Position numbers and translations under genes: made by a program. Positions 42,713 to 53,987 of a DNA stretch of 64,000 nucleotides are shown here, piece by piece. The notes beneath the pieces were generated by a model. That model worked only from the letters and a program-made list of their open reading frames with translations. It made no database searches and was not told the origin of the DNA. Source of the stretch: Pseudomonadota bacterium. Lineage in GTDB: Bacteria > Pseudomonadota > Gammaproteobacteria > Ga0077536. The first letter of the stretch is position 1. Every line of letters starts with the position of its first letter. Location: the NCBI GenBank assembly GCA_016719885.1, contig JADJYF010000020.1:1-64000 (forward strand), read 5' to 3'.

Positions 42713-43594
42713 ATGGCAGGCATGCGCTTGGGCTTCATCGGACTCGGTGCCTTGGGCGGCGCCATCGCCACCCGCCTCATGACGGCGGGCCACGACTTGC
42801 GCATCTGGGGTCGGCATGTCGACAAGCTCGCGCCGTGGCGTGACAAGGGCGCGAGCGTGATGCCATCGCCGGCCGCGCTCGCCGCCGCATGCGACTGCGT
42901 CGTGCTGTGCGTGACCGACACCGCCGCGGTCGAGGAAGTGGTATTCGGTGAGCAGGGCATCGCCGGCGCGGCGCGCGCCGACACCGTGCTGCTCGATCAT
43001 TCCACCATCCACCCGCTCGCCACGCGGCGCTTCGCCGCGCAATTGCACGCGCGCTGCGGCATGCAGTGGCTGGACGCGCCGGTCAGCGGCGGCGTGAGCG
43101 GCGCCGAACAAGGACGCCTGGTGGTGATGGCCGGCGGCGACGACGAAGTGCTCGAGCGCGTGCGTCCGCTGCTTGCGCACTACAGCCAGCGCGTGACCTT
43201 GATGGGCGGCCACGGCGCGGGACAAGCAACCAAGATTGCCAACCAGATGATGATCGGCGGCAACATCGCGGTGGCGGCCGAAGCCTTGAACTACGCCGCC
43301 AATTTCGGCGTGGCCGCCGCGCGCCTGCCCGACGCGCTGGCCGGCGGCTGGGCCGATTCGGCGGTGCTGCAGCATCACGCGCGCCGCATGGCGGCCGCCG
43401 ACTACGTGAACGAAGTCAACGCCACCATCATGGTCAAGGACGTCGACATCGCCTGCGACCTCGGTCGCGAGACCTTGTCGCCGATGCCGGTCACCGCGCT
43501 GGTGCAGCAGTTGTATCGTCAACTCATCGCGCAGGGCGACGCCGACAAGGGCCAGAGCGGTTTGATGTGGCTGTACAAGCGCGAGCCATTGTAG
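42713..43594 (+). CDS. Beta-hydroxyacid dehydrogenase (3-hydroxyisobutyrate dehydrogenase family)
   Basis: 293 aa. Rossmann loop GFIGLGALGGAIATRL, substrate motif DAPVSGGVSGAEQGRL, catalytic Lys in GAGQATKIANQMMIGG. Start at ATG 42713 with GAGG seven bases upstream. Substrates for the family include 3-hydroxyisobutyrate, tartronate semialdehyde and sulfolactaldehyde-type acids; not resolved. The stop TAG (43592-43594) lies in a REP head, and the final residue is Leu. Confidence 0.85.
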   Translation: MAGMRLGFIGLGALGGAIATRLMTAGHDLRIWGRHVDKLAPWRDKGASVMPSPAALAAACDCVVLCVTDTAAVEEVVFGEQGIAGAARADTVLLDHSTIHPLATRRFAAQLHARCGMQWLDAPVSGGVSGAEQGRLVVMAGGDDEVLERVRPLLAHYSQRVTLMGGHGAGQATKIANQMMIGGNIAVAAEALNYAANFGVAAARLPDALAGGWADSAVLQHHARRMAAADYVNEVNATIMVKDVDIACDLGRETLSPMPVTALVQQLYRQLIAQGDADKGQSGLMWLYKREPL

Positions 43595-43654
43595 GTCCGA
43601 ATTTATTCGGACATGCGTGAGGCGCCACCCGTGTGCGAATGAATTCGCAGCTAC
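43591..43654. repeat. Head-to-head REP pair whose ends supply both flanking stop codons
   Basis: Left unit 43591-43614: GTAGGTCCGAAT, TT, ATTCGGAC. Right unit 43633-43654, inverted: GTGCGAAT, GA, ATTCGCAGCTAC. Compared with the 6.5 kb copies, the left unit has G-to-C at stem position 7 and a matching C-to-G in the other arm. The stop codons of the two convergent genes (43592-43594 plus, 43651-43653 minus) are the TAG of each head. Confidence 0.9.
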
Positions 43655-44589
43655 AGGGCTTCGAGCACAGGCGCCAGCAATTCGAGGGAAGCACTCGTGC
43701 ATGGCTCGACCACCATGCTCAGAGTCTCGACACCCTGTTCCTTGAACAAACCGCAGGCGTCGACCAAGGCCTGCGTCGAGCCGCGCAGCGGCAGCGCCCC
43801 GGGCAATGGGTACTCTCCGGCCAGGCATACGCCGACCGTGACATTGCGCGCCAGCGTCGCGGGATCTCGCTGATGCTTCTCCAAGGCCGCACTGACCCGC
43901 GCCCAGGCCTCGAGGTAACTGCCGACGCGGCTGTCGCTGAACGGCAGCATGCAATTCCAGATGTCGGCGTACTGCGCGACCAGGCGCAGCATGCGCGGCC
44001 CGCCGCGTAGCAGGCCGATCATTATGGGCGGCCCGCCGACGCGCGCGCTCTTGGGTAAGAGCTGCGCTGCCTCGGTGCGATAGAACTCGCCTTGATGGGT
44101 CAGGGTCTCGCCGCGCAGCAGCGGCCGAATGATGGCCAGCGCTTCTTCGAAACGCGCAACCGGCCGCTCGAAGTCGTAACCGAAGGCGCGATGCTCGGTG
44201 ACGAAATCACCGGCGCCCAAGCCGGCGATCACGTGGCCGCCGCTCAAATCGTCGACCGTGTCGATGATGCGCGCCAGCAGCGCGGGATTACGAAACGCGG
44301 TATTGCTGACCAGCGTGCCCAGCGTCACGCCGGGCAGGCGCGCGGCCAGCGCCGCCATCAAGGACCAGCATTCCCACTGCCCGACTTTGACACCGCGATA
44401 CTGGTCGGGAAAGGTAACGTCGACGGCCGCGAAATCGACATAGGGCTCGTTCAGGAAATGATCGCTCACCCACAGCGAGTCGAAGCCCGCGCTCACGGCT
44501 TCGGCGGCAAAATCCAGCAGGGCGCGCGAGGTGAGCGTGGCACCGGCCACGCCGTAGCTCCAACTCGGCAACAGCAAGCCGGTTTTCAT
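43651..44589 (-). CDS. LLM-class (luciferase-like) flavin-dependent oxidoreductase
   Basis: 312 aa TIM-barrel protein: MKTGLLLPSW at the first strand, AGFDSLWVSDHF, LAALAARLPGVTLGTLVSN, IAGLGAGDF, and the phosphate loop region VGGPPIMIGLLRGGPRMLRL. FMN or F420 use cannot be decided. The protein ends ELLAPVLEAL followed by a stop codon belonging to a REP unit. Substrate unknown; no reductase partner is next to it. Confidence 0.82.
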   Translation of the reverse strand: MKTGLLLPSWSYGVAGATLTSRALLDFAAEAVSAGFDSLWVSDHFLNEPYVDFAAVDVTFPDQYRGVKVGQWECWSLMAALAARLPGVTLGTLVSNTAFRNPALLARIIDTVDDLSGGHVIAGLGAGDFVTEHRAFGYDFERPVARFEEALAIIRPLLRGETLTHQGEFYRTEAAQLLPKSARVGGPPIMIGLLRGGPRMLRLVAQYADIWNCMLPFSDSRVGSYLEAWARVSAALEKHQRDPATLARNVTVGVCLAGEYPLPGALPLRGSTQALVDACGLFKEQGVETLSMVVEPCTSASLELLAPVLEAL

Positions 44590-44666
44590 GGTGATTTCCC
44601 GATGAAGACGCCGCCAGTCAAGCGCACACCGGTCGCGTGCTCAATGACGCGCGAGGTCATGCGCGC

Positions 44667-45326
44667 TCAGCGCCAGGCGAAAGTCGGCTGTTCGTAATGG
44701 GCCACGCGTGTCGCGCGGCCACACAGGCACACTTCGCGAAACTGGTAGAGGATGGCGGCGGTCGGCGCCGCTATCCACGAATCGCCGACCGGCATGCGCA
44801 ACACCGGCGCCTCCGCTTCGGGCAGGTGTTCGAGCATGGGCGCGTCGTCACGCAGGAATTCGGCGACCGGGATGCGATGGATGGAATCGACTTCATCGGG
44901 ATTGGGCGACAGGTGGCGCTGCGGCCCGGCCCAGATCACGACCGGCGTCATGGCGAAGCCCGAGCGCGTGACGAAATCATCGAGCCGACCGATCACCGCC
45001 GAGTGATCGAGGGCCAGGCCCACCTCCTCGCGCATTTCGCGCAAGGCGGTGTCCTCGGGACTCTCGCCGTCATCGACGCGGCCGCCCGGCAGCGCCCACT
45101 GGCCGGCGTGGTTGCGCAGCTTCGACGAACGGCGGGTCAGGATCAGCGCCGCGCGCGACTGCCAGTCGGCGTGGCTGGGCATGCCCGACAGGTCCGCGCC
45201 CCAACCTTCGTCGACCACCGCCAGCGCCACGGCCGCGGCCTTGGCGGCGCCGACGCCCGGCACCACGTCGAACGCGGCGAGATGGCGCGCGATGCGGATG
45301 CGCAGGCTGTCGTCACACTGGGGCAT
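44667..45326 (-). CDS. NUDIX hydrolase of the CoA-pyrophosphatase (NudL/UPF0035) type
   Basis: 219 aa. The subfamily motif ALILTRRSSKLRNHAGQW runs into the NUDIX box, which reads GRVDDGE-x7-REMREEVGL and keeps all metal-binding Glu residues. Members hydrolyse CoA and acyl-CoA to 3'-phosphoadenosine phosphate and (acyl)phosphopantetheine, which fits the many CoA enzymes nearby. It has about 45 residues more than the core at the C-terminus. Start at ATG 45326 is tentative; ATG 45356 adds ten residues. Confidence 0.82.
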   Translation of the reverse strand: MPQCDDSLRIRIARHLAAFDVVPGVGAAKAAAVALAVVDEGWGADLSGMPSHADWQSRAALILTRRSSKLRNHAGQWALPGGRVDDGESPEDTALREMREEVGLALDHSAVIGRLDDFVTRSGFAMTPVVIWAGPQRHLSPNPDEVDSIHRIPVAEFLRDDAPMLEHLPEAEAPVLRMPVGDSWIAAPTAAILYQFREVCLCGRATRVAHYEQPTFAWR

Positions 45327-45534
45327 GGCGCACAGCATACTGAGCGCGCGCGCCAAGGTCAGTACCTACCCCATCAGTCAGGATTGAAAAGGCCCCGGCC
45401 TTGGGCCACAGTCCCTTCGCCCGTCGTCGCCACAACGCACCCGGTCAGCGCCGCGGGTCCGGTCGAACCTCACGTTCGAGTACACCAATCGCAGGCTGTG
45501 GGCGGTGCATGTTGCCGTCCGGGGAGACGCAGGC

Positions 45535-47268
<1,734 letters not shown>

Positions 47269-47364
47269 GGTGACTTCCAGGCGTTGCGGGACGCGCGGCA
47301 GGCGCGTTCCGTGGCGCTTCTCCCGCCCCTTCCCTGTGCCCCGTCGCGGCGATAGATTAGCGCG

Positions 47365-50300
47365 ATGCGCAATGGAAAGGAGGCCAGCACGGCGGTCACG
47401 TCTGGTCACCCGACGAGGACCGACGACGATCGCAGCTCGCGTGCCGAGCGTCTGCTCGCCAGCATTCAAAACGTGGTGTGGGAAGCCGACCTCGATCTCG
47501 GCAACTTCATCTACGTGAGCCCGCAGGCCGAGCACCTGCTCGGCTATCCCCGCACCGCGTGGCTGGCGCCCAATTTCTGGGCCGACCACATCCACCCCGA
47601 CGACCGCACGCGGACCGTCGAGTTTTGCCAGCGCGCGGTCAGCGAGCGGCGCAGTCATTACTTCGAATACCGCATGATTGCCCTCGATGGCCGCGAGGTG
47701 TGGATAGGCGACAGCGTGACGGTGGTCGTCGAGGAAGGCCAGGCACGGCGTCTGTGCGGGGTGATGAGCGAAGTACCGGCGCGCCTGTTCGGACGCGCCA
47801 ATATGCAATCGCCGACCACGCCGGCGCCGGCCACGCTCAGTCCCGCCGCGCACGCGGCCGACATCGAGCGCCAGCAACGCCTGCACTTTCTCGAATGCAT
47901 GGAACGGGTCAACACCGTCGTGCAGCGCGGCGCCGGTGACCTCCAGCAGGTGATGAGCGAGCTGCTGGACGTGCTGCTCGAGATCTTCGATTGCGACCGC
48001 GCGCGTCTGTTGGCACGGCGCGAACTCGAGCCAACGCGCTGGATGCAGCGACTGGTACGGCAACGCGACGGCACGCCGTCCATCGCCGAGCCGCGCATCG
48101 CCGACGAACTCGTCGAAGACATGCTGCGCAAGGTGATGGCGGCGCCCGGCGCGTTGCGCTTCGGCCCGCAAGCGGCACTGGCCATCGCGCCCAGCGTGCG
48201 CGCGAGCCAGCAGTTGCAGTCACTGCTGGCGGTACGCATCGACCCGAACATCGGTGGTCCGTGCATCCTCGAGCTGCACCAGAGCCGTTTTGCGCGCGTA
48301 TGGTCGGCGTCCGAAGTGCGGCTGTTCGAGCAACTGGCGTTACGCATCGCCGATGCGCTCGGCGCCCTGGTCGCCCATCACGCCCTCAAGCTCAGCGAAA
48401 GCCGACTCGCCGATGCGCAGCGACTGGCGCGCATCGGCTACTGGGAACGCGATCTCGATGCCGGCCTCGTCACGCTATCGGAGCAGACCTGCCACATCCT
48501 CGGCGTGCCACCCTTCGACGGGCCGCAGAACCTCGATGAGTGCAACGCGCGCTGGCTGTCGCATGTACATCCCGACGATCGTGAACGGGTGGCGCAGGCC
48601 ATGAACGACACCATTCACCTGGGCACGCCCTACGACGTCGAATATCGTCTGATCAATCTCGATGGCGAAACCCTGCACCTGCGCAGCATCGGTCGCGACA
48701 TTCCACGCGGCCCCGGCCAGGCGCGACGCTGGTTCGGTACGCTGCAGGACAACACGCCGCTGCGGCGCATGGAGGAGGAACTGCGCCGCAGCGAGGCGCG
48801 CTTCCAGGCCTACATGAACCACACCACCGATTCGATCACGGTGCACGACGAGGTGGGCCGCGTGGTCGAAGTCAACCAGCAACTGTGCGATTCGCTCGGC
48901 TACAGCCGCGAGGACTTTCTCGGCCAGTTTCCGTATTTCTACGATCCGAGCATCACTGCGCTGCACCTGTTCTCCATCGGTCGACGCCTGGACGCCGGCG
49001 AGGTGGTGGCCTTCCGCACCCGTCACCGACGCAAGGACGGCAGCGAGATCCCCACCGAAGTGCGCATCCGACGCTTCAAAATCGAAGGCCAGACCCGCGG
49101 CGTGGCGGTCACGCGCGACATCAGCGAACAGGTCAAGGCTGAGCGGGCACTGCAGGAAAACCACGCTCTGCTCCAGGCCATCGTCGAAGGCAGCGCCGAC
49201 GCCATCAGTGTCAAGGACAAGGACGGCCGCTACCTGTTGATCAACGCCGCCGGCGCGTGGCGGCTCGGCCATCCGGCGGAGGAGATCATCGGCCATACCG
49301 ATGCCGAACTCGCGCCGGACAAGCAGGCCACGGTCACCAGCCGTCGCGCCCTGCCCGCGCCGCAGCTGCTGAACGGCGAGATGTTCGAAGAAGTCGTGAC
49401 CCTGGGCAGTGCCACGCGGCATTACCTGTCGACCAGCCATGGCTTTCGCGACGCCGCCCACCATGACGTGGGCGTGGTCAGCATCTCACGCGACATCACC
49501 GAGTTGCGTCGGCTCGAAGACCAGCTGCGCCACGCGCAGAAAATGGATGCCATCGGACGCCTGGCCGGTGGCGTGGCCCACGACTTCAACAACCTGCTGA
49601 CGGTGATCCTCGGCTACGGCACGGTGGTGCACGGCCGCCTCGCCGCCGACGACGTCAACCTGCGTCCGCTGGAAGAAATGCTGAAGTGCGGAGAGCGCGC
49701 GGCCAACCTGATCCGCCAGCTGCTGGCCTTCAGCCGCAAGCAGACCCTGCATCCGGCGCGCGTGCGCCTGCAGGAACTGCTCGGCGAATGGCGGCAATTG
49801 ATCCGTCCGCTGCTGAGCGAGGACGTCGAGCTCGAAATCAGCGTCGATGCCGAGGTCGGCGCGGTCGAAGTCGACCCGGTCTACCTCGAGCAGGCGCTCA
49901 CCAATCTCGCCATCAACGCACGTGACGCGATGCCCGACGGTGGGCGCCTCGGCATCGAACTCAGCGCGGTGCATCTCGACGTCGATGCCTGCGCGCGCCT
50001 CGGTCTCGCCACGCCCGGCCCCTACGCACTGGTGCGGGTCAGCGATACCGGCATCGGCATGGATGCCGAAACCCAGGCGCGGATCTTCGAACCCTTCTTC
50101 ACCACCAAGGCCGTCGACAAGGGCACCGGCCTCGGCCTGGCGATGGTGTATGGCTTCGTCGCGCAGTCGGCCGGCCACCTGGAAGTCAGCAGCAGCCCCG
50201 GCCAGGGCAGCGTGTTCAGCCTGCTGCTGCCCTGCGCAACACAGGCGCCGTCATGGGAGATACCGAGCACCACGCTGCCCGCGCCGGCGCCGCGCCAGGG

Positions 50301-50658
50301 TGACGAGACCGTGCTGCTGGTCGAAGACGAAGCGGCGGTGCGCAAGCTGACCCGCGAACTGCTCGAACATCAAGGCTACCGCGTGATCGAAGCCGCTGAC
50401 GGCGTGGAAGCGCTGGACCTCGCGGCGCGCCACGCCGGCGTCATCGATCTGCTGCTCACCGACGTCGTGATGCCGCGCATGAAAGGCCCGGAGCTGGCCG
50501 CCAAGCTGGCGGCCGCGCGTCCCGGCGTGCGCGTGCTGTTCATGTCCGGCCATTCGGAACGCGGCGGCACGCCACTGCCGGAGGTGATGATCAAACCTTT
50601 CCGCCCCGAAACCCTTGCCAAGCGCGTACGCGACGAACTCGACAAACACGCCCCATGA
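47365..50658 (+). CDS. Hybrid histidine kinase: PAS-GAF-PAS-PAS-PAS-HisKA-HATPase-REC
   Basis: 1097 aa, no membrane segment, so a cytoplasmic sensor. Order: PAS about 30-135 (FIYVSPQAEHLLGYP), GAF-like 175-340, PAS 345-460, PAS 475-590 (ITVHDEVGRVVEVNQQLC), PAS 600-712. Then HisKA with His739 (GGVAHDFNNLLTVILGYG), HATPase (NARDAMPDGG, VSDTGIGMDAETQ, KGTGLGLAMVYGF), and a C-terminal receiver with Asp1033 (LLLTDVVMPRMKG). The HDFNNLL box marks the kinase family that often works with NtrC-like or stand-alone receivers. No DNA-binding response regulator is nearby, so it is an orphan. Confidence 0.92.
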   Translation: MRNGKEASTAVTSGHPTRTDDDRSSRAERLLASIQNVVWEADLDLGNFIYVSPQAEHLLGYPRTAWLAPNFWADHIHPDDRTRTVEFCQRAVSERRSHYFEYRMIALDGREVWIGDSVTVVVEEGQARRLCGVMSEVPARLFGRANMQSPTTPAPATLSPAAHAADIERQQRLHFLECMERVNTVVQRGAGDLQQVMSELLDVLLEIFDCDRARLLARRELEPTRWMQRLVRQRDGTPSIAEPRIADELVEDMLRKVMAAPGALRFGPQAALAIAPSVRASQQLQSLLAVRIDPNIGGPCILELHQSRFARVWSASEVRLFEQLALRIADALGALVAHHALKLSESRLADAQRLARIGYWERDLDAGLVTLSEQTCHILGVPPFDGPQNLDECNARWLSHVHPDDRERVAQAMNDTIHLGTPYDVEYRLINLDGETLHLRSIGRDIPRGPGQARRWFGTLQDNTPLRRMEEELRRSEARFQAYMNHTTDSITVHDEVGRVVEVNQQLCDSLGYSREDFLGQFPYFYDPSITALHLFSIGRRLDAGEVVAFRTRHRRKDGSEIPTEVRIRRFKIEGQTRGVAVTRDISEQVKAERALQENHALLQAIVEGSADAISVKDKDGRYLLINAAGAWRLGHPAEEIIGHTDAELAPDKQATVTSRRALPAPQLLNGEMFEEVVTLGSATRHYLSTSHGFRDAAHHDVGVVSISRDITELRRLEDQLRHAQKMDAIGRLAGGVAHDFNNLLTVILGYGTVVHGRLAADDVNLRPLEEMLKCGERAANLIRQLLAFSRKQTLHPARVRLQELLGEWRQLIRPLLSEDVELEISVDAEVGAVEVDPVYLEQALTNLAINARDAMPDGGRLGIELSAVHLDVDACARLGLATPGPYALVRVSDTGIGMDAETQARIFEPFFTTKAVDKGTGLGLAMVYGFVAQSAGHLEVSSSPGQGSVFSLLLPCATQAPSWEIPSTTLPAPAPRQGDETVLLVEDEAAVRKLTRELLEHQGYRVIEAADGVEALDLAARHAGVIDLLLTDVVMPRMKGPELAAKLAAARPGVRVLFMSGHSERGGTPLPEVMIKPFRPETLAKRVRDELDKHAP

Positions 50659-50732
50659 AGCCCGGCGGCGATTGACGATGCACGCGCACTTGGTAAGACT
50701 GCGGGCGTGTCCCTCGCAACGCAGCCACCGAC

Positions 50733-51122
50733 ATGACCGCCAGCAATTCCGAAACCGTCCGCCGCTTCTGCCACAGCCTGCAGGGCGGCGACATGGCGCT
50801 CGCCGCGCTTCATCTCAGCAACGACGTGTTCTACCAGAACATGCCGTGGGAACCGATGCGCGGCGCACGCACCGTGCAGGAATTCCTGCAGCCCTTCGTC
50901 GATGGCACCCACTCCACCCTGACCTCCATGGAAATCCACCACCAGGTGGCGGAAGGCGACACGGTCATGAACGCCCGCACCGAAGTGTGGGAGCGGCGCA
51001 ACCTGCGCGTGGTGCTGCCGGTGGCCGGCGTGTTCGTGCTGCGCGAAGGCCTCATCGTACGCTGGTGCGATTACTGGGATCTGGCCACCTTCAAGCCCTT
51101 GCTGGACGCCATCAGCAAGTAG
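50733..51122 (+). CDS. SnoaL-like / limonene-epoxide-hydrolase-type protein
   Basis: 129 aa cone-shaped alpha+beta fold. Motifs: VFYQNMPWEPMRGARTVQEF, TSMEIHHQVAEGDTVMNART, LPVAGVFVLREGLIVRWCDY and WDLATFKPLL. The N-x-P, R-x-E and WxDYWD-type positions correspond to the Asp-Arg-Asp region of limonene-1,2-epoxide hydrolase. The first catalytic Asp is not obvious, so hydrolase activity is uncertain. It follows the hybrid kinase by 74 bases on the same strand. Confidence 0.75.
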   Translation: MTASNSETVRRFCHSLQGGDMALAALHLSNDVFYQNMPWEPMRGARTVQEFLQPFVDGTHSTLTSMEIHHQVAEGDTVMNARTEVWERRNLRVVLPVAGVFVLREGLIVRWCDYWDLATFKPLLDAISK

Positions 51123-51125
51123 CCG

Positions 51126-51189
51126 GCGTCAGGCACGCCGCTCGGGCATGCCTGACGCGGCCAGCACGGCCGGCTGGGGAAGCCGGCCG
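51126..51189. terminator. Two adjacent hairpins between convergent genes
   Basis: First: GCGTCAGGCA (51126-51135) pairs with TGCCTGACGC (51149-51158), 13-base loop. Second: CGGCCGGCT (51167-51175), loop GGGGA, AGCCGGCCG (51181-51189). Both stems are perfect and lie between converging transcripts, so they are likely a bidirectional terminator although T-runs are lacking. Confidence 0.6.
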
Positions 51190-51215
51190 CGCACGCTTGC
51201 GAAATTCATCCGGTG

Positions 51216-52541
51216 TCATGAACCGATCAGCGCTTCGAAGCATTTCGCAGGCACGGCTGACTTCGTCAGGATTTCAAGCGCCGCGGCGATATCGAGCGCG
51301 GCATTTGCGACCGGTTCAGTTTCATCAGCCTCGCCTTGCACCGTCTTGGCAGCCTCCTCGACAACCTTCGCGTCTTTCTTTATCTGCGCCTCTTGATCGG
51401 CGGCATTGGTGAATGCCACCTGGGCCCTGTCGGCTTCCATCGCGAGAAGCTTGTGGGTGGTATCCATCATGGCGAGATTGTCCTTGAGCGAAACAAGTTC
51501 GGCTTGCTCGCTCGCGGCCAGCGCCGCGTCTCCGTTATCCTTGAGTTTTGCTTCCAAGCTGTCGACACGCGCCGACATCCTGCCGCGGACACCGAAAGGG
51601 GCACCGTGGCGGGCCAGGGCAGCGCTGGATTCAACTTGCTGGCTCAGCGCTTGACGGTTGGTCTCGGCCGCCGCCACTTGGGCGTTGGCGGACTCGACGG
51701 CCGGAGCCGCCGTTGCCTTGACCGCATTGATATCCTTGGCCACGGCATTGGCCGCTTCACGAAGCTTCTTGCCAGCCTCAGCCAGTTCTTTTTCGCGGGC
51801 GCCAAATGTGGTTTTGACCGTATCCATCGCCGCATCCAATTTGGGCCCGTGCGCCAGTAGCTGCAGGTTCACGGTCTGGACCACGCCGACCGTCACGCTG
51901 TCCAGCATTCGCACTTTCGCTGCGTCATCGAAATCAAGCAGCCGCGTGACACGAGACAGCGCCTGCCGCAACTCCTGCCGGCTGGCGAGCGTGTCGCGCG
52001 CGCTGGCGGCGACAACAGTGGCGGCCGGGATGGAGTACTGGGCCTGCAGCGCCATGGACGCTTTCTCGAGTTCGGTGTCGCTTGAATTCAGAAACGTCAC
52101 AATCTCGGGAGCGCCATCGACATCGGCTGGCGGCGTCCTGTCGACGGCGATACGGCCGCACTGCAGCGCCGCGATGCCTTGCTCATAGATCGCCTTGCGC
52201 TCCTGTATCGGAATATAGGTACGGCCGGCCGTTACCGCCGCACCCAGCGCGGCGGTCCCCAAGATGGCATCTCGAGAGCCACTGAATGCGCCGAGCGTGG
52301 TTGCGCCCAGCCCGATGCCCAACAGTCCCGCGCCAGACCAGAACTCGAACTTCATGTGTTCTTCGATACCTTTGTCGAGTTCCGTGATGACTTGCTGCAA
52401 CCGCCCCTTGGCCGCATCCACGTCACTGGACGCGACAGGAGTGACTGGAGTCACGCGTGGACTCATGACACTGGCGCACCCGCCCAATTGCACTGATGCC
52501 AACAAGATGACCAGCAGCCTGCTGCGACTCGAAACACTCAT
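51216..52541 (-). CDS. Coiled-coil lipoprotein of unknown function
   Basis: 441 aa. Lipoprotein signal with lipobox LGGC at Cys22 (LLASVQLGGCAS). A short glycine-rich membrane-like stretch (AGLLGIGLGATTLGAF) lies near residue 75. From about 230 to 410 there are long helices rich in Ala, Glu, Lys and Gln (AREKELAEAGKKLREAANAV, LSQQVESSAAL), predicted coiled coil. AAGGAG seven bases before ATG 52541 fixes the start. Base composition is clearly less GC-rich than neighbouring genes, a hint of transfer. No family recognised. Confidence 0.7.
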   Translation of the reverse strand: MSVSSRSRLLVILLASVQLGGCASVMSPRVTPVTPVASSDVDAAKGRLQQVITELDKGIEEHMKFEFWSGAGLLGIGLGATTLGAFSGSRDAILGTAALGAAVTAGRTYIPIQERKAIYEQGIAALQCGRIAVDRTPPADVDGAPEIVTFLNSSDTELEKASMALQAQYSIPAATVVAASARDTLASRQELRQALSRVTRLLDFDDAAKVRMLDSVTVGVVQTVNLQLLAHGPKLDAAMDTVKTTFGAREKELAEAGKKLREAANAVAKDINAVKATAAPAVESANAQVAAAETNRQALSQQVESSAALARHGAPFGVRGRMSARVDSLEAKLKDNGDAALAASEQAELVSLKDNLAMMDTTHKLLAMEADRAQVAFTNAADQEAQIKKDAKVVEEAAKTVQGEADETEPVANAALDIAAALEILTKSAVPAKCFEALIGS

Positions 52542-52829
52542 GTCACTCTCCTTTGCCTGACAGAACACCACGACCGGCATCGCCCCGCCCGGCGCGACGC
52601 TGCGACGCGAATCAAGACTCGGAGGAAACTGTAGGAAACGCGCCATACCCTGCGCCACTCTCAATTGGGAGACGCGCACCGGGGACGTCATCGCCCGGCA
52701 GTCCTTTGCCACCCGCCGCGCGCGGCCCGCACTTGCGTGCCACTGATAGCGCGTGGCGGACGCTGCCAAGTAGCCTTTTGCGGGCTGCTACGGCACTATT
52801 CCGGCTCCCCCACCCGACCCGGAAGCCGC

Positions 52830-53987
52830 ATGCATCTCGCTCTCACCGAAGAACAAGCGCTCATCCAAGACACCGCGCGGCGCTTCGCCGCGAGCGAACT
52901 GGCGCCGGTCGCGGCCGAGGTCGAACGGCCGGAATTTCGCGGCGCCTATCTCGCCAACCTGAAGAAGCTCGCCGAACTCGGCTTCATGGGCCTCAACGTC
53001 GACCCGGCCCACGGCGGCAGCGGCGTGGGCGTGGTGGCGTTCAGCGTCGCGGTCACCGAAGTGGCCAGCGCCTGCGCCTCGACGGCGGTGGCGATGTCGG
53101 TCAACAACATGGTGGCCGAAGTCATCCAGGCCATCGGCAACGACGCGCAGAAGCAGCGCTACATCGAACGCATCTGCAATGGTGAATACCCGGCCGCCGG
53201 CTTCTGCCTGTCCGAGGCCGGCGCCGGCTCCGATCCGTCGGCCATGAAGACCCGCGCGCGTCGCGACGGCGCCGACTACGTGTTGAACGGCACCAAGATG
53301 TGGATCTCGAACGCCGAGTACGCCGGCGTGTTCGTGGTGTGGGCGGTGACCGATGCCGACGCCGCACCGGGCAAGGGCATTTCCTGCTTCCTGGTCGAAG
53401 CCGGCACGCCGGGCCTCTCCATCGGTCCGCATGAACACAAGATGGGCCAGCGCGGTTCGAGCACCAACCCGGTCATCTTCGAAGACGTGCGTGTGCCGGC
53501 CAGCGCCATGCTGGGTCGCGAGAATGACGGCTTTCGCATCGCGGTCGGCGAACTGACCGGCGGCCGCATCGGCATCGGTTCGCTGGCGCTCGGCATCGGC
53601 AACGCCGCCATCGACATCGCGCGCAAGTACGTCACCGAGCATGAACAGTTCGGCAAGCGCATCGGCGATTTCCAGGGCGTGCAGTGGATGCTGGCCGACA
53701 CCTACACCGAACTCGAAGCGGCGCGCCTGCTGCTCATGAACGCCGCCTTCCAGAAAGAGAGCGGCCTGCCCTATGCCAAGGCCGCGTCGATGGCCAAGCT
53801 GTTCGCGACCGAGTGCGCCAACAAGGCCTGCTACACGGCGCTGCAATTGATGGGCGGCGTCGGCTACACCGAGGCGATGCCGCTCGAGCGCCTGGCGCGC
53901 GACGCACGCGTGACCACGATTTACGAAGGCACCAGTGAAATCCAGCGCGTCATCATCGCGCGTGAACTGTTGAGGGAAGTGGCGTGA
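52830..53987 (+). CDS. Acyl-CoA dehydrogenase
   Basis: 385 aa, normal family length. FAD/substrate motifs: CLSEAGAGSDPSAMKTRA, KMWISNAEYAGVFVVWA, EHKMGQRGSSTNPVIFEDVRV, RIGIGSLALGIGNAAID. The catalytic-base region is TTIYEGTSEIQRVIIAREL, with Glu in YEGT as in short/medium-chain dehydrogenases. Electrons would go to ETF; no etf genes are in the window. The stop overlaps the start of the second dehydrogenase (GTGA). Confidence 0.92.
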   Translation: MHLALTEEQALIQDTARRFAASELAPVAAEVERPEFRGAYLANLKKLAELGFMGLNVDPAHGGSGVGVVAFSVAVTEVASACASTAVAMSVNNMVAEVIQAIGNDAQKQRYIERICNGEYPAAGFCLSEAGAGSDPSAMKTRARRDGADYVLNGTKMWISNAEYAGVFVVWAVTDADAAPGKGISCFLVEAGTPGLSIGPHEHKMGQRGSSTNPVIFEDVRVPASAMLGRENDGFRIAVGELTGGRIGIGSLALGIGNAAIDIARKYVTEHEQFGKRIGDFQGVQWMLADTYTELEAARLLLMNAAFQKESGLPYAKAASMAKLFATECANKACYTALQLMGGVGYTEAMPLERLARDARVTTIYEGTSEIQRVIIARELLREVA

